This document shows positions 1 through 8,043 of a stretch of DNA of 64,000 nucleotides, piece by piece (position 1 is the first letter of the stretch; every line of letters begins with the position of its first letter). The position numbers were made by a program, and so were the translations under genes. The notes below the pieces were generated by a model that had not been told where the DNA came from, did not search any database, and saw only the letters and a list, made by a program, of their open reading frames with translations. Source of the DNA: Motilimonas eburnea (lineage in GTDB: Bacteria > Pseudomonadota > Gammaproteobacteria > Enterobacterales > CBDFNC01); the NCBI RefSeq assembly GCF_021295345.1, contig NZ_JAIMJB010000020.1, positions 19,404 to 83,403 on the forward strand. Direction: 5' to 3'.

Positions 1-35
1 TTAAATGTTTTCGCTATTTTCTAGTTCAACTAGAA

Positions 36-122
36 TGGTGCCCGGGGCCGGACTTGAACCGGCACGCTGTTACCAGCGAGGGATTTTAAATCCCTTGTGT
101 CTACCAATTTCACCACCCGGGC
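36..122 (-). tRNA. leuZ: tRNA-Leu (anticodon TAA), copy 1
   Basis: On the minus strand this reads as an 87-nt class II tRNA with a long variable arm, a GGTTCAAGTCC T-arm and an encoded 3' CCA. The anticodon loop contains TAA, so it reads UUA/UUG. It is identical to the second copy at 426-512. It lies last in the Gly-Leu-Gly-Cys-Leu operon and matches the E. coli pgsA-glyW-cysT-leuZ locus. Confidence 0.97.
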
Positions 123-133
123 GACACGAACAA

Positions 134-207
134 TGGAGGCGGAACCCGGAGTCGAACCGAGGTGGACTGATTTGCAATCAGCTGCATGGCCACTCTGCCA
201 TTCCGCC
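134..207 (-). tRNA. cysT: tRNA-Cys (anticodon GCA)
   Basis: A 74-nt minus-strand cloverleaf with encoded CCA, GGTTCGACTCC T-arm and GCA anticodon in the loop TTGCAAA. It sits 11 nt upstream of tRNA-Leu copy 1 and downstream of tRNA-Gly copy 1, as in E. coli glyW-cysT-leuZ. It is the only tRNA-Cys in the window; the duplicated Gly-Leu unit beside it has lost this gene. Confidence 0.97.
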
Positions 208-233
208 ATTCTCTTACGAGATTCTTTTCAATT

Positions 234-309
234 TGGAGCGGTACACGAGGTTCGAACTCGTGACCTCGACCTTGGCAAGGTCGCGCTCTACCAGCTGAGC
301 TAGTACCGC
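234..309 (-). tRNA. glyW: tRNA-Gly (anticodon GCC), copy 1
   Basis: A 76-nt minus-strand cloverleaf with encoded CCA and anticodon GCC. Its anticodon stem is CGACC/GGTCG, whereas the second copy at 523-598 has CAACC/GGTTG, a compensated G-C to A-T pair swap. A decayed 5'-half copy carrying the same CGACC variant lies just upstream at 347-385. Confidence 0.97.
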
Positions 310-346
310 TTCATATAACTTTTTTACTTTACTAACTCAGCTTCAA

Positions 347-385
347 AAGGTCGCGTCTCATTTAACGCAGATGAGCCAGTACCGC
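347..385 (-). pseudogene. decayed tRNA-Gly 5'-half fragment (CGACC type)
   Basis: Read on the minus strand this resembles the first ~40 nt of tRNA-Gly: the 5' acceptor strand GCGGTACT, a degenerate D arm and the 5' anticodon stem GCGACCTT. It stops before the anticodon and no 3' half follows. It precedes intact tRNA-Gly copy 1 in the transcript and carries that gene's anticodon-stem variant. It is probably a remnant or partial duplication. Confidence 0.6.
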
Positions 386-390
386 TTCAT

Positions 391-517
391 TTAAATGTTT
401 TCGCTATTTTCTAGTTCAACTAGAATGGTGCCCGGGGCCGGACTTGAACCGGCACGCTGTTACCAGCGAGGGATTTTAAATCCCTTGTGTCTACCAATTT
501 CACCACCCGGGCGACAC
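391..517. repeat. direct repeat of 1-127 containing tRNA-Leu
   Basis: Positions 391-517 repeat 1-127 with an offset of 390 nt, covering tRNA-Leu plus about 35 nt of downstream flank and the start of its upstream spacer. Near-identity beyond the tRNA indicates recent segmental duplication or gene conversion rather than shared tRNA constraint. Confidence 0.9.
426..512 (-). tRNA. tRNA-Leu (anticodon TAA), copy 2
   Basis: An 87-nt tRNA-Leu identical to copy 1, with a fixed offset of 390 nt. The identity extends into both flanks, so the gene was copied with its neighbourhood. It lies 10 nt downstream of tRNA-Gly copy 2, with no tRNA-Cys between. Confidence 0.97.
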
Positions 518-522
518 AAATT

Positions 523-598
523 TGGAGCGGTACACGAGGTTCGAACTCGTGACCTCAACCTTGGCAAGGTTGCGCTCTACCAGCTGAGCTAGTACCGC
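523..598 (-). tRNA. tRNA-Gly (anticodon GCC), copy 2
   Basis: A 76-nt cloverleaf with encoded CCA and anticodon GCC. It differs from copy 1 only by a compensated base pair in the anticodon stem (CAACC/GGTTG). It is the first intact tRNA after the operon promoter and is preceded by a decayed 5' half with the same stem variant. Confidence 0.97.
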
Positions 599-634
599 TT
601 TGAATCTTTCTTTTGCTTTACTAATTCTGATGCA

Positions 635-674
635 AAGGTTGCGTCTCTTTACAACGTAGCTTAGCTAGTACCGC
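635..674 (-). pseudogene. decayed tRNA-Gly 5'-half fragment (CAACC type)
   Basis: On the minus strand it begins GCGGTACTAGCT, keeps a degenerate D arm, and ends at a 5' anticodon stem GCAACCTT, matching the variant of adjacent tRNA-Gly copy 2. There is no 3' half. It lies in the transcribed leader between the promoter at 746-773 and the first intact tRNA. Confidence 0.6.
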
Positions 675-745
675 TTCATAGAAAGCTTTTTGTTCTTAGC
701 TTAGACGACGGATAACTTGTATCGCTGTCGCTGAATGTGCTGCGC

Positions 746-773
746 ATTCTAATGAATAATCTGAGCCAGTCAA
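746..773 (-). promoter_or_regulatory. sigma70-type promoter of the tRNA operon
   Basis: On the minus strand TTGACT (768-773) is separated by 16 nt from TAGAAT (746-751), followed by a GC-rich GCGC discriminator. That combination is typical of stringently controlled stable-RNA promoters. It points into the Gly-Leu-Gly-Cys-Leu array. Confidence 0.7.
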
Positions 774-848
774 CAGACTTTTTTAAAGTTTTTGACTACT
801 CGCTTATAAAATACGCAAAGCGAATATTAAATAAGCAAACCAGCTGAA

Positions 849-1391
849 TTAAGCGCGCAAATCTCCCCATGCCGCCGATAAATAATTGAACATGGACCAG
901 AATGTCAGTGCCGTTGCCACATACAATAAGGTTAACCCTGCATATTCCATCCAAGGTGCTTGCTGCCAGATTAACGCAACCAGAGCAAGCATTTGCGCCG
1001 TTGTTTTCCACTTACCCAGTGAAGAAACAGCCACATTGGCACGTTTGCCTAACTCGGCCATCCATTCTCTAAGGGCCGAAATAATAATCTCCCGCCCTAT
1101 CATGGTCATTGCAGGAATCGTAACCCAGAGCGAATTATAGTGCTCAACAATCACAACTAAGGCCACCGCTACCATTAACTTGTCGGCCACCGGATCCAAG
1201 AAAGCACCAAAGGGCGTTTGTTGCTCTAATTTTCGAGCTAAATAACCATCAAAATAGTCAGTCACGGCAGCCAAGCAAAAGAAAAAGGCGGCCCAAAATG
1301 CAGCATGATTGATCGGTAAATAGTAGCAAACAACAAAAACAGGGATCAGAAAAACACGAAATGCCGTTAAGATATTGGGAATATTAATCAT
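849..1391 (-). CDS. pgsA: CDP-diacylglycerol--glycerol-3-phosphate 3-phosphatidyltransferase
   Basis: PgsA is an inner-membrane enzyme that makes phosphatidylglycerophosphate from CDP-diacylglycerol and glycerol-3-phosphate, the committed step to phosphatidylglycerol and cardiolipin. The CDP-alcohol phosphatidyltransferase signature is complete around residues 55-80: DG..AR, then G...D...D ending DPVAD. Several hydrophobic helices follow. The start at 1391 ([11 protein letters not shown]) gives 180 residues, close to the usual 182. An in-frame ATG at 1427 touches the uvrC stop and would add 12 atypical residues. It is the last protein gene of uvrY-uvrC-pgsA, followed by the tRNA array as in E. 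coli. Confidence 0.95.
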   Translation of the reverse strand: MINIPNILTAFRVFLIPVFVVCYYLPINHAAFWAAFFFCLAAVTDYFDGYLARKLEQQTPFGAFLDPVADKLMVAVALVVIVEHYNSLWVTIPAMTMIGREIIISALREWMAELGKRANVAVSSLGKWKTTAQMLALVALIWQQAPWMEYAGLTLLYVATALTFWSMFNYLSAAWGDLRA

Positions 1392-1427
1392 TATTGTTAC
1401 AACGTATGTTAGCGCATGCTTGGTCAA

Positions 1428-3260
1428 TTAATGGTGCAATGTATCATAGATTTTTTGTGCAAGCTCATGACTTATGCCCGGGACACGAGCAAGATCATCA
1501 ACCGATGCATTTTTAACCTCTTGTAATCCGCCTAAATAGGTCAACAGCGCTTGGCGGCGCTTAGGCCCTACCCCTGCTATCGACTCTAAGCTGCTTTGCT
1601 TTCTGGCTTTATCACGACGATAACGATGACCCGCAACAGCAAAACGATGGGATTCATCACGAATATGCTGGATCAAATGCAGAGCGGGCGAATCGCCCGA
1701 CATTTCAAGCTCCTCGTGGCTTTGTCCCATGATCAACGTTTCGAGACCTGGTTTGCGGGTTACCCCTTTTGCAATTCCGATCAAAATGGGCATTTTGACT
1801 GAAAAATTGTCGCTTAACTGCTCAAGAACCGCTTCGGCTTGCGCTAATTGGCCCAAGCCACCATCTATAAAGATGATATCCGGTATCTTATCCTCTTCTT
1901 GACGCTCTTTGTATCGTCGAGTTAACGCTTGTTTCATCGCGGCATAATCATCACCGCCGGTGATACCACTGATGTTAAACAGGCGATATTGTGATTTCTG
2001 TGGTCCATCACGGTCAAACACCACACACGATGCCACGGTTTTCTCCCCCATGGTATGAGAAATGTCGAAACATTCCATACGCTTAATGGGTTGTTCAAAA
2101 TCAAGCGCCTCTTGCAGCAAGTAAAAACGTTGTTGCATTGTACTTTTATGACTGAGTTTGGTCGTTAAAGCTGATTGAGCATTAGTGCAGGCTAAACGTA
2201 AAAAACCAGCGCGGTCACTTCGCACTTTATCGGTTAAGCTCACCTTAAAGCGAGCATACTCAGACAGCGCAGAGCTCAACGCCTGCTGCCCCTCAAAAGC
2301 GTGACTAATTAAAATCTGCTTTGGCACAATACGACCATTGGCACCCGAGAAATAAAACTGGCTGACAAATGCACCTAATACCTCATCGGCAGAGCTCGCA
2401 TTAGGGACCTTAGGAAAATAACTGCGGCTTCCTAATACTTGTCCTTGGCGTATAAACAATACATGGATGCAGGCTAAGCCATTTTGATAGGCAAAACCAA
2501 TGGCATCCAACTCTTCACCCACGCCAGTGACACTTTGTTGCTCAGAAACCTTACGTAAAGCCTGAATTTGATCACGATAACGCGCCGCTTGCTCAAACAG
2601 CAGTTGATCACTGGCCTGTTGCATTTTCTCTACCATTTGACCAATCACAGCCTGACTTTTCCCTTGCAAAAACAGCGTTGCTAACTCAACCTGCTGCCGA
2701 TATTCATCGTCACTGACCATGTTAGTGCATGGCCCAAGACAACGTTTAAGTTGATATTGTAAACACGGCCGCGAGCGATTCTTGTAATAGCTGTCCTCAC
2801 ATTGGCGTACAGGAAATAGCTTTTGCATTAAATGCAAACTTTCTCGCACCGCCCCCCCACTCGGGTACGGACCAAAAAATTGTCCCTTGCCTTTTTTACT
2901 ACCGCGATGAACGCTAATACGTGGATGCTTATGATCAGAAATCTTGATGTATGGGTACGACTTATCATCACGTAATAACACATTGTATCTCGGCATGTAT
3001 TTTTTAATGTAGTTATGCTCGAGGATCAAAGCTTCGGTTTCTGTATGAGTGACGGTGACATCAATCGAAGCGATGTTTTTAACGAGTACCCGCGTTTTTT
3101 CGTTATCCAATTGACTACGAAAATAGCTACTCAGGCGATTCTTTAGGTTTTTTGCTTTACCCACGTAAATCACGGTTTGCTGACTATCATACATCCGATA
3201 GACACCGGGCTCGCTCGTGACCGTTTTTAAAAAAGCTTTAGGATCAAATAACTGGCTCAT
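1428..3260 (-). CDS. uvrC: UvrABC excinuclease subunit C
   Basis: UvrC makes the dual incisions of nucleotide excision repair. The 610-residue protein has the GIY-YIG nuclease near residues 18-45 ([15 protein letters not shown]) and the four cysteines C154, C166, C174 and C178 known to bind an iron-sulfur cluster in the family. A UVR helical hairpin for UvrB lies near 205-240, then the RNase H-like second nuclease, then a helix-hairpin-helix pair at the C-terminus. The ATG at 3260 lies only about 10 nt after the T-run of a terminator-like hairpin, and no clear Shine-Dalgarno is visible. Confidence 0.98.
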   Translation of the reverse strand: MSQLFDPKAFLKTVTSEPGVYRMYDSQQTVIYVGKAKNLKNRLSSYFRSQLDNEKTRVLVKNIASIDVTVTHTETEALILEHNYIKKYMPRYNVLLRDDKSYPYIKISDHKHPRISVHRGSKKGKGQFFGPYPSGGAVRESLHLMQKLFPVRQCEDSYYKNRSRPCLQYQLKRCLGPCTNMVSDDEYRQQVELATLFLQGKSQAVIGQMVEKMQQASDQLLFEQAARYRDQIQALRKVSEQQSVTGVGEELDAIGFAYQNGLACIHVLFIRQGQVLGSRSYFPKVPNASSADEVLGAFVSQFYFSGANGRIVPKQILISHAFEGQQALSSALSEYARFKVSLTDKVRSDRAGFLRLACTNAQSALTTKLSHKSTMQQRFYLLQEALDFEQPIKRMECFDISHTMGEKTVASCVVFDRDGPQKSQYRLFNISGITGGDDYAAMKQALTRRYKERQEEDKIPDIIFIDGGLGQLAQAEAVLEQLSDNFSVKMPILIGIAKGVTRKPGLETLIMGQSHEELEMSGDSPALHLIQHIRDESHRFAVAGHRYRRDKARKQSSLESIAGVGPKRRQALLTYLGGLQEVKNASVDDLARVPGISHELAQKIYDTLHH

Positions 3261-3270
3261 ACATCAAACC

Positions 3271-3295
3271 AAAAAAAAGGTGCCCATTGGCACCT
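3271..3295 (-). terminator. hairpin with U-tract between uvrY and uvrC
   Basis: On the minus strand the stem AGGTGCC/GGGCACCT with a short loop is followed by eight T. It follows the uvrY stop and ends about 10 nt before the uvrC start, so it could reduce read-through from uvrY into uvrC. Confidence 0.75.
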
Positions 3296-3320
3296 GTTTA
3301 ATATGACACAGCGAATGCTG

Positions 3321-3965
3321 CTATAGGGTATCCGCATCTAACATACCATGGCGTATGGCAAGGTGAGTAAGCTCAACATCACCACTGATATCGAGTTTAT
3401 TGAAAAGGCGGTATCGATAACTGTTAACGGTTTTCGGACTTAAGCTTAATTGCTCTGAAATTTCATTCACCTTTTGTCCTTTAGTGATCATCAGCATTAT
3501 CTGCAGTTCACGCTCAGATAAGTTCTTGAATGGGTTTTCTTCATCGGGTGTAAAATGAGATAACGCCATCTGTTGCGCAATTTCTGGAGATAAGTAACGC
3601 TGTCCCGCGTTAACTACTCGGATAGCATTGAGCACTTCATCAGGCGCTGCACCCTTGGTTAAATAACCAGCAGCTCCTGCTTGCATCACTTTGGTTGGAA
3701 ACGGGTTTTCCGTATGAATCGTCAGCACCACAATTTTAACGTCAGGGTTATACCTTAAGATTTTACGCGTGGCTTCTAAACCACCTATGCCCGGCATATT
3801 CATATCCATTAAGATCACATCTGGATTATTATCCCGACACCATTGCACCGCAGCTTCACCACTTTGGGCTTCGCCCACCACTTTGATACCACGAATGTCT
3901 TCAAGAATACGTCGGATCCCTGTCCGTACCAACTCATGGTCATCAACAAGAAATACGTTAATCAA
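3321..3965 (-). CDS. uvrY: UvrY/GacA-family response regulator
   Basis: This is the output regulator of the BarA/GacS-UvrY/GacA pathway, which in gammaproteobacteria activates Csr-sequestering small RNAs. The 214-residue protein has a receiver domain with the acidic pair D8/D9, phospho-acceptor D54 (LMDMNMPG) and K103, then a LuxR-type HTH from about residue 148 (LSERELQIMLMITKG). Length matches E. coli UvrY (218). Placement upstream of uvrC is the classic arrangement. The cognate BarA is not in the window. Confidence 0.95.
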   Translation of the reverse strand: MINVFLVDDHELVRTGIRRILEDIRGIKVVGEAQSGEAAVQWCRDNNPDVILMDMNMPGIGGLEATRKILRYNPDVKIVVLTIHTENPFPTKVMQAGAAGYLTKGAAPDEVLNAIRVVNAGQRYLSPEIAQQMALSHFTPDEENPFKNLSERELQIMLMITKGQKVNEISEQLSLSPKTVNSYRYRLFNKLDISGDVELTHLAIRHGMLDADTL

Positions 3966-4182
3966 GAGAGTTACTCCGCAAAAACTAGTCGCCTAGATCG
4001 GAATTGAGCCAGACTTTTCTTGATAATAACCAAACTGACTCAATTAAAAAACTCTATTACGGCAGATCCAGAATATAATTACGTTTTTGCTACATAACGC
4101 AAAGAAATACTGATAAAAGTTTGCTAAGGCTTTGTTGGGATTGATATTTAATCGATGTGGAAATCAGGAGTCAAGCAAGAAG

Positions 4183-4273
4183 TGGCGGAGGAGGAGAGAT
4201 TTGAACTCTCGGAGAGCTATTAACCCTCGCCGGTTTTCAAGACCGGTGCATTCGGCCACTCTGCCACCCCTCC
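4183..4273 (-). tRNA. serT: tRNA-Ser (anticodon TGA)
   Basis: A 91-nt class II tRNA on the minus strand with a long variable arm, GGTCTTGAAAACC anticodon arm giving TGA, and encoded GCCA end. It lies next to yccA, as serT does in E. coli. Confidence 0.97.
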
Positions 4274-4285
4274 GCAGTGGGGCGC

Positions 4286-4315
4286 ATAGTAATGGAATTG
4301 CCGCGCCGATTGCAA
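4286..4315 (-). promoter_or_regulatory. probable promoter of tRNA-Ser
   Basis: On the minus strand TTGCAA (4310-4315) and TACTAT (4286-4291) are 18 nt apart, followed by a GCGCCCC discriminator just before the tRNA. The match to consensus is moderate. Confidence 0.45.
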
Positions 4316-4688
4316 CTCCAAAGTGCGGTTTTTTACGTGTTTTTACTAAAAAAAACCGTGCATAACCCAAACTTCATCTTTAGGTGACTTTTTTGCCTAC
4401 TTTGTGTATAAACTCAGTGGATAATGGCAATCAGTCATGAGTATGTGCGAAGCAAGCGAAGACATACACTTTGGCCATCAAATTGTGTTAATCTATCTCG
4501 GTCTTTGTTTACGACTTGAAAAGAAGTTATATAACTACATATAGATATAGTATTGGATAGATCGAAAGCGCATGATGGTGCGTACGAACATAGGCATTGG
4601 ACACTTGCTGTTTCGTGCAGACGAGCAGGTGTAAGCCTAACTGATATGATGCAAAGAATATTTGTAACTTAACGTAGAGGATTCAGCA
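4316..4688. other. intergenic region upstream of yccA
   Basis: No coding sequence is convincing here. A weak sigma70 match on the plus strand (TTGAAA 4516-4521, 18 nt, TATAGA 4540-4545) encloses a perfect 12-nt palindrome AGTTATATAACT at 4525-4536 between its two boxes, which could be an operator. If that start is real, the yccA leader is about 135 nt. Confidence 0.35.
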
Positions 4689-5345
4689 ATGAACCAATTT
4701 AGTCACACTCAGTCGGTTGAACATGTCAGTGAAACCAACAAAGTCTTACGTAATACGTATTTTCTATTAGGCATGACCTTAGCCTTTTCTGCTATCGTGA
4801 CAGCCCTTTCTGTGGCTTTTATGGCCCCACCTGTCCACTGGGCGGTGTTTTTAATCGGTGCTTACGGTCTGATGTTTTTAACGGAGAAAAACCGTAATTC
4901 AAGTCTAGGCTTGGTTTTTGTTTTCCTATTCACCGGCTTCATGGGATATACCCTCGCCCCGATGATAGGTATGTTTTTAGCTGCAGGTGCAGGTGAAACT
5001 GTGATGACTGCGCTAGGTGGTACTGCCCTTGCTTTCTTCGCGACATCAGCCTACGCCCTGACCACAAAACGTGATTTGTCTTTCCTTAATGGCATGATAG
5101 TGACTGGCTTTGTGGTACTGATTGTTGCCATGATAGCGAACATCTTCCTGCAGATGCCTGCCCTTTCATTGGCCCTAAGCTGCATGTTTATCCTGTTTTC
5201 TTCTGCCGTGATCATGTTAACCACACAAAACATTGTTCGCGGTGGTGAGACGAACTACATCTCAGCAACGGTGACCTTATACGTCTCTATCTACAACATT
5301 TTTGTAAGCCTACTTAGCATTCTAGGCATAGGCGGAGACGATTAA
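4689..5345 (+). CDS. yccA: Bax inhibitor-1 / YccA family membrane protein
   Basis: YccA-type proteins are seven-helix inner-membrane proteins; E. coli YccA is a substrate and modulator of the FtsH protease. The 218-residue product has a soluble N-terminus of about 25 residues, then seven hydrophobic segments spread from about residue 27 to the end. Its length fits E. coli YccA (219). A strong AGAGGA ribosome site lies just before the ATG. It is followed by a rho-independent terminator, so it appears monocistronic. Confidence 0.93.
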   Translation: MNQFSHTQSVEHVSETNKVLRNTYFLLGMTLAFSAIVTALSVAFMAPPVHWAVFLIGAYGLMFLTEKNRNSSLGLVFVFLFTGFMGYTLAPMIGMFLAAGAGETVMTALGGTALAFFATSAYALTTKRDLSFLNGMIVTGFVVLIVAMIANIFLQMPALSLALSCMFILFSSAVIMLTTQNIVRGGETNYISATVTLYVSIYNIFVSLLSILGIGGDD

Positions 5346-5430
5346 TCGCTTTTTCGGCGCAGGGCCGCTTTCATTTCCGCGAGCCTAAGTCTCCTCGATT
5401 ACCGGAATTAATCTAAATCATTAAAACGTT

Positions 5431-5457
5431 AAAAAGCCCCTGATTGTAGGGGCTTTT
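5431..5457 (+). terminator. rho-independent terminator after yccA
   Basis: AAAAAGCCCC, a six-base loop, then GGGGCTTTT with a further T-rich tail, 85 nt after the yccA stop. Confidence 0.85.
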
Positions 5458-5520
5458 GCTTTTCTAATGAATTACACTGCTGGTAGCTTTAATAACCTCC
5501 AGTTGATCTTTTTCTATTCC

Positions 5521-7665
5521 ATGCAAGCCATATTATCTTTACTTCATGAGCAGTTTCGAACCCTCATCACTCACACGTATTTTCATGCTGGCACACGTGT
5601 ATTATGTGCTATCAGCTTTACTGTACTGCCAGCACTCCTGTGGCAACAAACGGCCCTTTCATTAACCTTAGCCCTCGGGGTAGTGGCTTGTGCCATTGCT
5701 GAAACCGATGACGCTAACAGCAATAAGCTCAAAAGCTTAACCATTACATTAATCTGCTTCTTAGTCGCCTCTTTTTCGGTTGAGTTACTTTACCAAACAC
5801 CTTGGTTATTTGCTTTGGGGCTAGCCAGCTCAACCTTCTTATTTGTCATGCTAGGCTGCTTTGGTCAACGATACGGACAAATTGCCTTCGGCGCGTTGCT
5901 CCTTGCCATCTATACCATGATTGGCTTTCAACCGGACCAGCCCTTTTACGTACAACCTTTACAGCTCACCGCGGGAGCACTGTGGTTTGGCCTATTTTCC
6001 TTAGTCTGGGCATGGATTTCTCCTTATCGCTCGTTACACGAACAACTTGCACAACTCTATTTTAATCTTGGTCGATATCAACAAGAGAAATCCCGCTTTT
6101 TTGGTAATCAGCAAACGGATTGGCTTGCGGTAAGACAAAACTTAGTGATTCAAAACATCAGCGTGGTTAACAGCTTAAACACTTGCAAAGACACACTGAA
6201 TAATCGACTCCACGGCTCAGGTAAAAAAGAACGACTTGATCTGTTGCTACAATACTATTTAATTGCACAGCAAATCCATGAACGGATCACCGCAACCCAC
6301 TATCAATACAGTCAACTCGAACACGCGTTTGCCGATACCGAGTTGACCCAGGGCTTTCATCAGCTCATCAGTCAACTAGCACAAGCCAGCCAGCAGTTGG
6401 GAAAAGCCATTCAAATGCGCAAGCCATACAATGTACCGACCTCACTGCGTTGGACAGTAAAAGCGTTACATGATCAGCTAGCTTATTTAGACAGTAAGCA
6501 CCATTTTGAAAAATCAGTGTTTACGCCCCTTTCATTTGTATTAAAAAACCTAACCGGTATCCACCAGTTGTTAATTGAAGCAAGTGAAATCAGCCATACT
6601 GGCAGCAAATTAACCGGTGATGCTTTGCTTGCAACCGAGCCAAGGGTTAAAGCCTGGGATAAATTCAACCATCACATAAAGAGTCGGTCTGTGGTTTTTC
6701 GCCATGCAGTGCGCATGAGCCTGTGCTTTGTTATCGGTTATGGCTTGCTACAATATTTAACTTTAGATAAGGGCTATTGGGTGCTGCTTACTTGTTTATT
6801 TGTTTGCCAACCCAGCTTCAGCGAAACCCGTAAGCGACTGATACAACGTGTAGTCGGCACCTTAATTGGTGTCGCGATTGGCTTTCCTTTGCTTTACTGG
6901 CTGCCAAGCCTTTATGGACAGTTTTTTATATTGGCACTCTCGGCCTTCTTCTTTTTCACCTATTTGAAAACCAATTACAGCGTGGCCGTCACCTTCATTA
7001 CCTTGTTTGTCATGATGGTGTTTAACTTACTCTCCGGTACCGGGCTTGAGGTGGTATTACCAAGGATCCAAGAAACCTTACTGGGTTGTTTATTGGCCGT
7101 CTTAACGGTCAGTTTCATTTTGCCTGAATGGCAATATAAACGAGTGCCGAAACTGCTGGCGCTATCATTACAAGCGAATTTAAATTACTTTGAGCACGTC
7201 ATAGAGCAATACCGAGAAGGTAAGCAAGAGTCCTTGCCCTATCGCGTCGCGAGGCGAGAAGCCCATATTGCCGATATCAATCTGGCCAGTGCCTGGCAGA
7301 ATATGCTGATTGATCCTGGCTCTAAACGAAAACTGGTTAAGGAAAGTTATGCCCTAACCAATCGTAACAATGCATTGCTGGCTTATATTTCTGCCTTGGC
7401 TGCACACCGTTCACAATTTAGTGAATTAGAAACAAGGCCCGATTTAGCCCCCATCTTAGCCCTCACTCGAAAGGCCTTAAACAAGGCATTACAAAGTATA
7501 ACCACACCGGATTGTGAAAATACACAAATCGAGGCACAATTACCGCCATTAAAAATTACTGAATTAACGCCCGAACAGCTGGCTATCGTGCAGCAGCTAC
7601 AGTTAATTGCCAATACGGCAACGGACATTCAAGCGCTGGCGTGTCACATCGGCAAGGTAAAATAG
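5521..7665 (+). CDS. yccS: YccS/FUSC-family inner-membrane protein
   Basis: It belongs to the YccS/YhfK family, related to fusaric-acid-resistance (FUSC) and aromatic-acid efflux proteins; the substrate is not known. The layout is the family one: an N-terminal block of about six membrane helices (residues 25-160), a soluble helical middle, a second block near 400-525 (HAVRMSL..GYG, GYWVLLT..FVCQP), and a soluble C-terminus. The ATG at 5521 gives 714 residues, against 717 in E. coli. An upstream ATG at 5467 would add 18 residues but sits too close to the preceding terminator. It is followed 11 nt later by tusE. Confidence 0.88.
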   Translation: MQAILSLLHEQFRTLITHTYFHAGTRVLCAISFTVLPALLWQQTALSLTLALGVVACAIAETDDANSNKLKSLTITLICFLVASFSVELLYQTPWLFALGLASSTFLFVMLGCFGQRYGQIAFGALLLAIYTMIGFQPDQPFYVQPLQLTAGALWFGLFSLVWAWISPYRSLHEQLAQLYFNLGRYQQEKSRFFGNQQTDWLAVRQNLVIQNISVVNSLNTCKDTLNNRLHGSGKKERLDLLLQYYLIAQQIHERITATHYQYSQLEHAFADTELTQGFHQLISQLAQASQQLGKAIQMRKPYNVPTSLRWTVKALHDQLAYLDSKHHFEKSVFTPLSFVLKNLTGIHQLLIEASEISHTGSKLTGDALLATEPRVKAWDKFNHHIKSRSVVFRHAVRMSLCFVIGYGLLQYLTLDKGYWVLLTCLFVCQPSFSETRKRLIQRVVGTLIGVAIGFPLLYWLPSLYGQFFILALSAFFFFTYLKTNYSVAVTFITLFVMMVFNLLSGTGLEVVLPRIQETLLGCLLAVLTVSFILPEWQYKRVPKLLALSLQANLNYFEHVIEQYREGKQESLPYRVARREAHIADINLASAWQNMLIDPGSKRKLVKESYALTNRNNALLAYISALAAHRSQFSELETRPDLAPILALTRKALNKALQSITTPDCENTQIEAQLPPLKITELTPEQLAIVQQLQLIANTATDIQALACHIGKVK

Positions 7666-7676
7666 GCTCCTTAAAC

Positions 7677-8006
7677 ATGTATTCGATAAACAATCAAACC
7701 ATTGCAACAGACAAGCAAGGGTATTTACTCGACCTCAATCAATGGACGCCAGAACTGGCTGAGCTCATCGCCGAACAAGAGAAAATTGAGCTTAGCCCGG
7801 CCCATTGGGAGGTGATTATGTTTGTTCGCGAATTTTATGTCGAATACAACACTTCACCTGCAGTACGCGCCTTAGTTAAGGCCATGGCTAACAAGTTTGG
7901 CCCTGAAAAAGGGAACAGCCGTTACTTGTTTAAATTATTTCCTCAAGGCCCCGCAAAACAAGCGACCAAGCTTGCTGGCTTGCCAAAGCCAGCAAAATGC
8001 CTTTAA
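7677..8006 (+). CDS. tusE: sulfurtransferase TusE (DsrC family)
   Basis: TusE accepts persulfide sulfur from TusBCD and passes it to MnmA for 2-thiolation of tRNA wobble uridine; mnmA is also in this window at 26813. The 109-residue product matches E. coli TusE in length. It has the conserved core [25 protein letters not shown] and [17 protein letters not shown], and the catalytic penultimate cysteine in the C-terminal KCL. The ATG at 7677 fits the family better than the in-frame codon at 7641, which lies inside yccS. Confidence 0.96.
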   Translation: MYSINNQTIATDKQGYLLDLNQWTPELAELIAEQEKIELSPAHWEVIMFVREFYVEYNTSPAVRALVKAMANKFGPEKGNSRYLFKLFPQGPAKQATKLAGLPKPAKCL

Positions 8007-8043
8007 CTTGACACGAGTACATCGCCAACAGACGAGGTTAAGC

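Noticed and set aside
5-592. Short ORFs across the tRNA genes (5-298, 97-303, 395-592)
   Set aside because: They are translations of tRNA-Leu, Cys and Gly; the repeats between them come from tRNA duplication.
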